Of a stretch of 6,446 bases of DNA, positions 5,791-6,446 are shown piece by piece. The DNA comes from Sva-07 sp035529175. GTDB lineage: Bacteria; Actinomycetota; Acidimicrobiia; Acidimicrobiales; Ilumatobacteraceae. The position numbers and the translations under genes were made by a program. Under the pieces are notes generated by a model. The model worked only from the letters and a program-made list of their open reading frames with translations. It did not search any database and was not told the DNA's origin. How positions within the stretch are numbered: position 1 is the stretch's first letter; each line of letters starts with the position of its first letter. The DNA is taken from contig DATKXG010000092.1 in the NCBI GenBank assembly GCA_035529175.1, positions 1-6,446 on the forward strand. Reading direction: 5' to 3'.

Positions 5791-6446
5791 ATGAGCGCAC
5801 GAGATCGACTGATCGGCCCCTCCAACCTCGGCGTGTGGTACTTCACCGACGCGATGACCGCCGGTCAGGCAGCCGAGGCAGCCGGCCGGATCGAAGCGCT
5901 CGGCTACTCGACGCTGTGGGTGCCCGACACGGTCGGGCGCGATCCGTTCGCCCACCTCGCCTGGCTCGGCTCGCAGACCGACACCCTGCAGTTCGCCACC
6001 GGGATCGCCAGCATCTTCAGCCGCCATCCGGGCCCGATGATGCAGGCCGCGAACACGCTCGCCGAACAGACCGATGGACGGTTCGTGCTCGGGCTCGGCG
6101 TGAGCCACGAGCCGATGGTGGCGGGCCTGCGCAAGCTCGACTACTCCAAGCCGCTGACGCAGATGCGGGCCTACCTCGAAGCGATGGACGCCTCGCCGTA
6201 CATGGCGGTGCCACCGACCGAGAAGCCACTGCGACTCCTCGCCGCGCTCGGCCCGAAGATGCTCGAGCTGTCCGCCACCGCAGCCGACGGCGCCCACCCG
6301 TACTTCGTGACGCCCGAGCACACCGCCGAGGCGCGAGCCGCGATCGGTCCCGACAAGCTGCTGTGCGTGGAGCAGAAGGTGATCCTGTCGACCGACGCGG
6401 AGGCCGCCCGCGCTGCTGCGAACGTCCAGATCGATCGGTACGCCGG
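5791..6446 (+). CDS. LLM-class, probably F420-dependent oxidoreductase, 3' partial
   Basis: This is a luciferase-like (TIM-barrel) flavin/F420 oxidoreductase. The frame is open from ATG 5791 to the window end with no stop, giving 218 codons. The family usually has 280-350 residues, so the C-terminal part is missing. Visible landmarks are the first strand NLGVWYF (12-18), EALGYSTLWVPDTVGRDPF (35-53), ATGIASIFSRHP (69-80), and QTDGRFVLGLGVSH (93-106), followed by AADGAHPYFVTPEHT. These fit the TIGR03620 (MSMEG_4141-like) group of predicted F420-dependent enzymes, recalled from memory and not searched. No signal peptide is seen, so it should be cytoplasmic. The substrate is unknown, as for most LLM proteins in actinobacteria. 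It is separated from dinB by 63 bases with its own candidate promoter, so there is no sign that it belongs to the SOS response. Confidence 0.88.
   Translation, partial: MSARDRLIGPSNLGVWYFTDAMTAGQAAEAAGRIEALGYSTLWVPDTVGRDPFAHLAWLGSQTDTLQFATGIASIFSRHPGPMMQAANTLAEQTDGRFVLGLGVSHEPMVAGLRKLDYSKPLTQMRAYLEAMDASPYMAVPPTEKPLRLLAALGPKMLELSATAADGAHPYFVTPEHTAEARAAIGPDKLLCVEQKVILSTDAEAARAAANVQIDRYA

Noticed and set aside
5193..6321. Minus-strand frames opposite the dinB end and the oxidoreductase.
   Set aside because: They are Arg/Ser-rich or His/Gly-rich with no motif. The + strand frame from 5791 has the ordered LLM-family landmarks.
1..6446. Search for CRISPR arrays, tRNA/rRNA genes, insertion sequences, toxin-antitoxin pairs or phage genes.
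   Set aside because: No regularly spaced repeats, cloverleaf-like segments, transposase or integrase motifs, or small paired genes were seen. Gene order and composition look like stable chromosomal DNA.

Overview
The window is a high-GC, gene-dense stretch with every real gene on the + strand. It looks like a chromosomal fragment from a high-GC actinobacterium. A free-living Acidimicrobiia-type lineage (Ilumatobacter-like) is my best guess, not a demonstrated assignment. The clues are the codon bias, a LexA box of the actinobacterial/Bacillus type, an F420-type luciferase-like oxidoreductase, and start sites that look leaderless.

Positions 1-4071 hold a polyamine-type ABC importer in the order ATPase, binding protein, permease, permease: potA (5' end cut off), potD, potB, potC. 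The ATPase carries the signature motif, Walker B, H-loop and TOBE region. The binding protein is a predicted Tat-exported lipoprotein with a glycine-rich tether. The two permeases would form the membrane channel. At the end of potC a small gamma-glutamylcyclotransferase-fold enzyme (4068-4457) starts inside the potC stop codon (GTGA overlap). It is therefore probably translated with the transporter and may act on gamma-glutamylated amines.

A 67-bp gap with a small GC hairpin ends this unit. The next gene is dinB (4525-5727), a Y-family DNA polymerase IV. A perfect 14-bp LexA palindrome (4511-4524) abuts its start codon and overlaps a candidate promoter that would give a leaderless mRNA. After a 63-bp gap with a second candidate leaderless promoter and an inverted repeat comes an LLM-class, probably F420-dependent, oxidoreductase (5791 onward), cut off by the window end.

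Most of the window is ordinary, and I see no strong sign of a new multi-gene system. Worth a second look are the SOS operator fused to the dinB start, the cyclotransferase coupled to the polyamine transporter, the two extra N-terminal membrane segments and non-canonical EAA loop of PotB, and the tandem repeat at the potB/potC junction. No RNA genes, CRISPR arrays, insertion sequences or integrase scars were seen, and no intergenic stretch exceeds about 85 bases.
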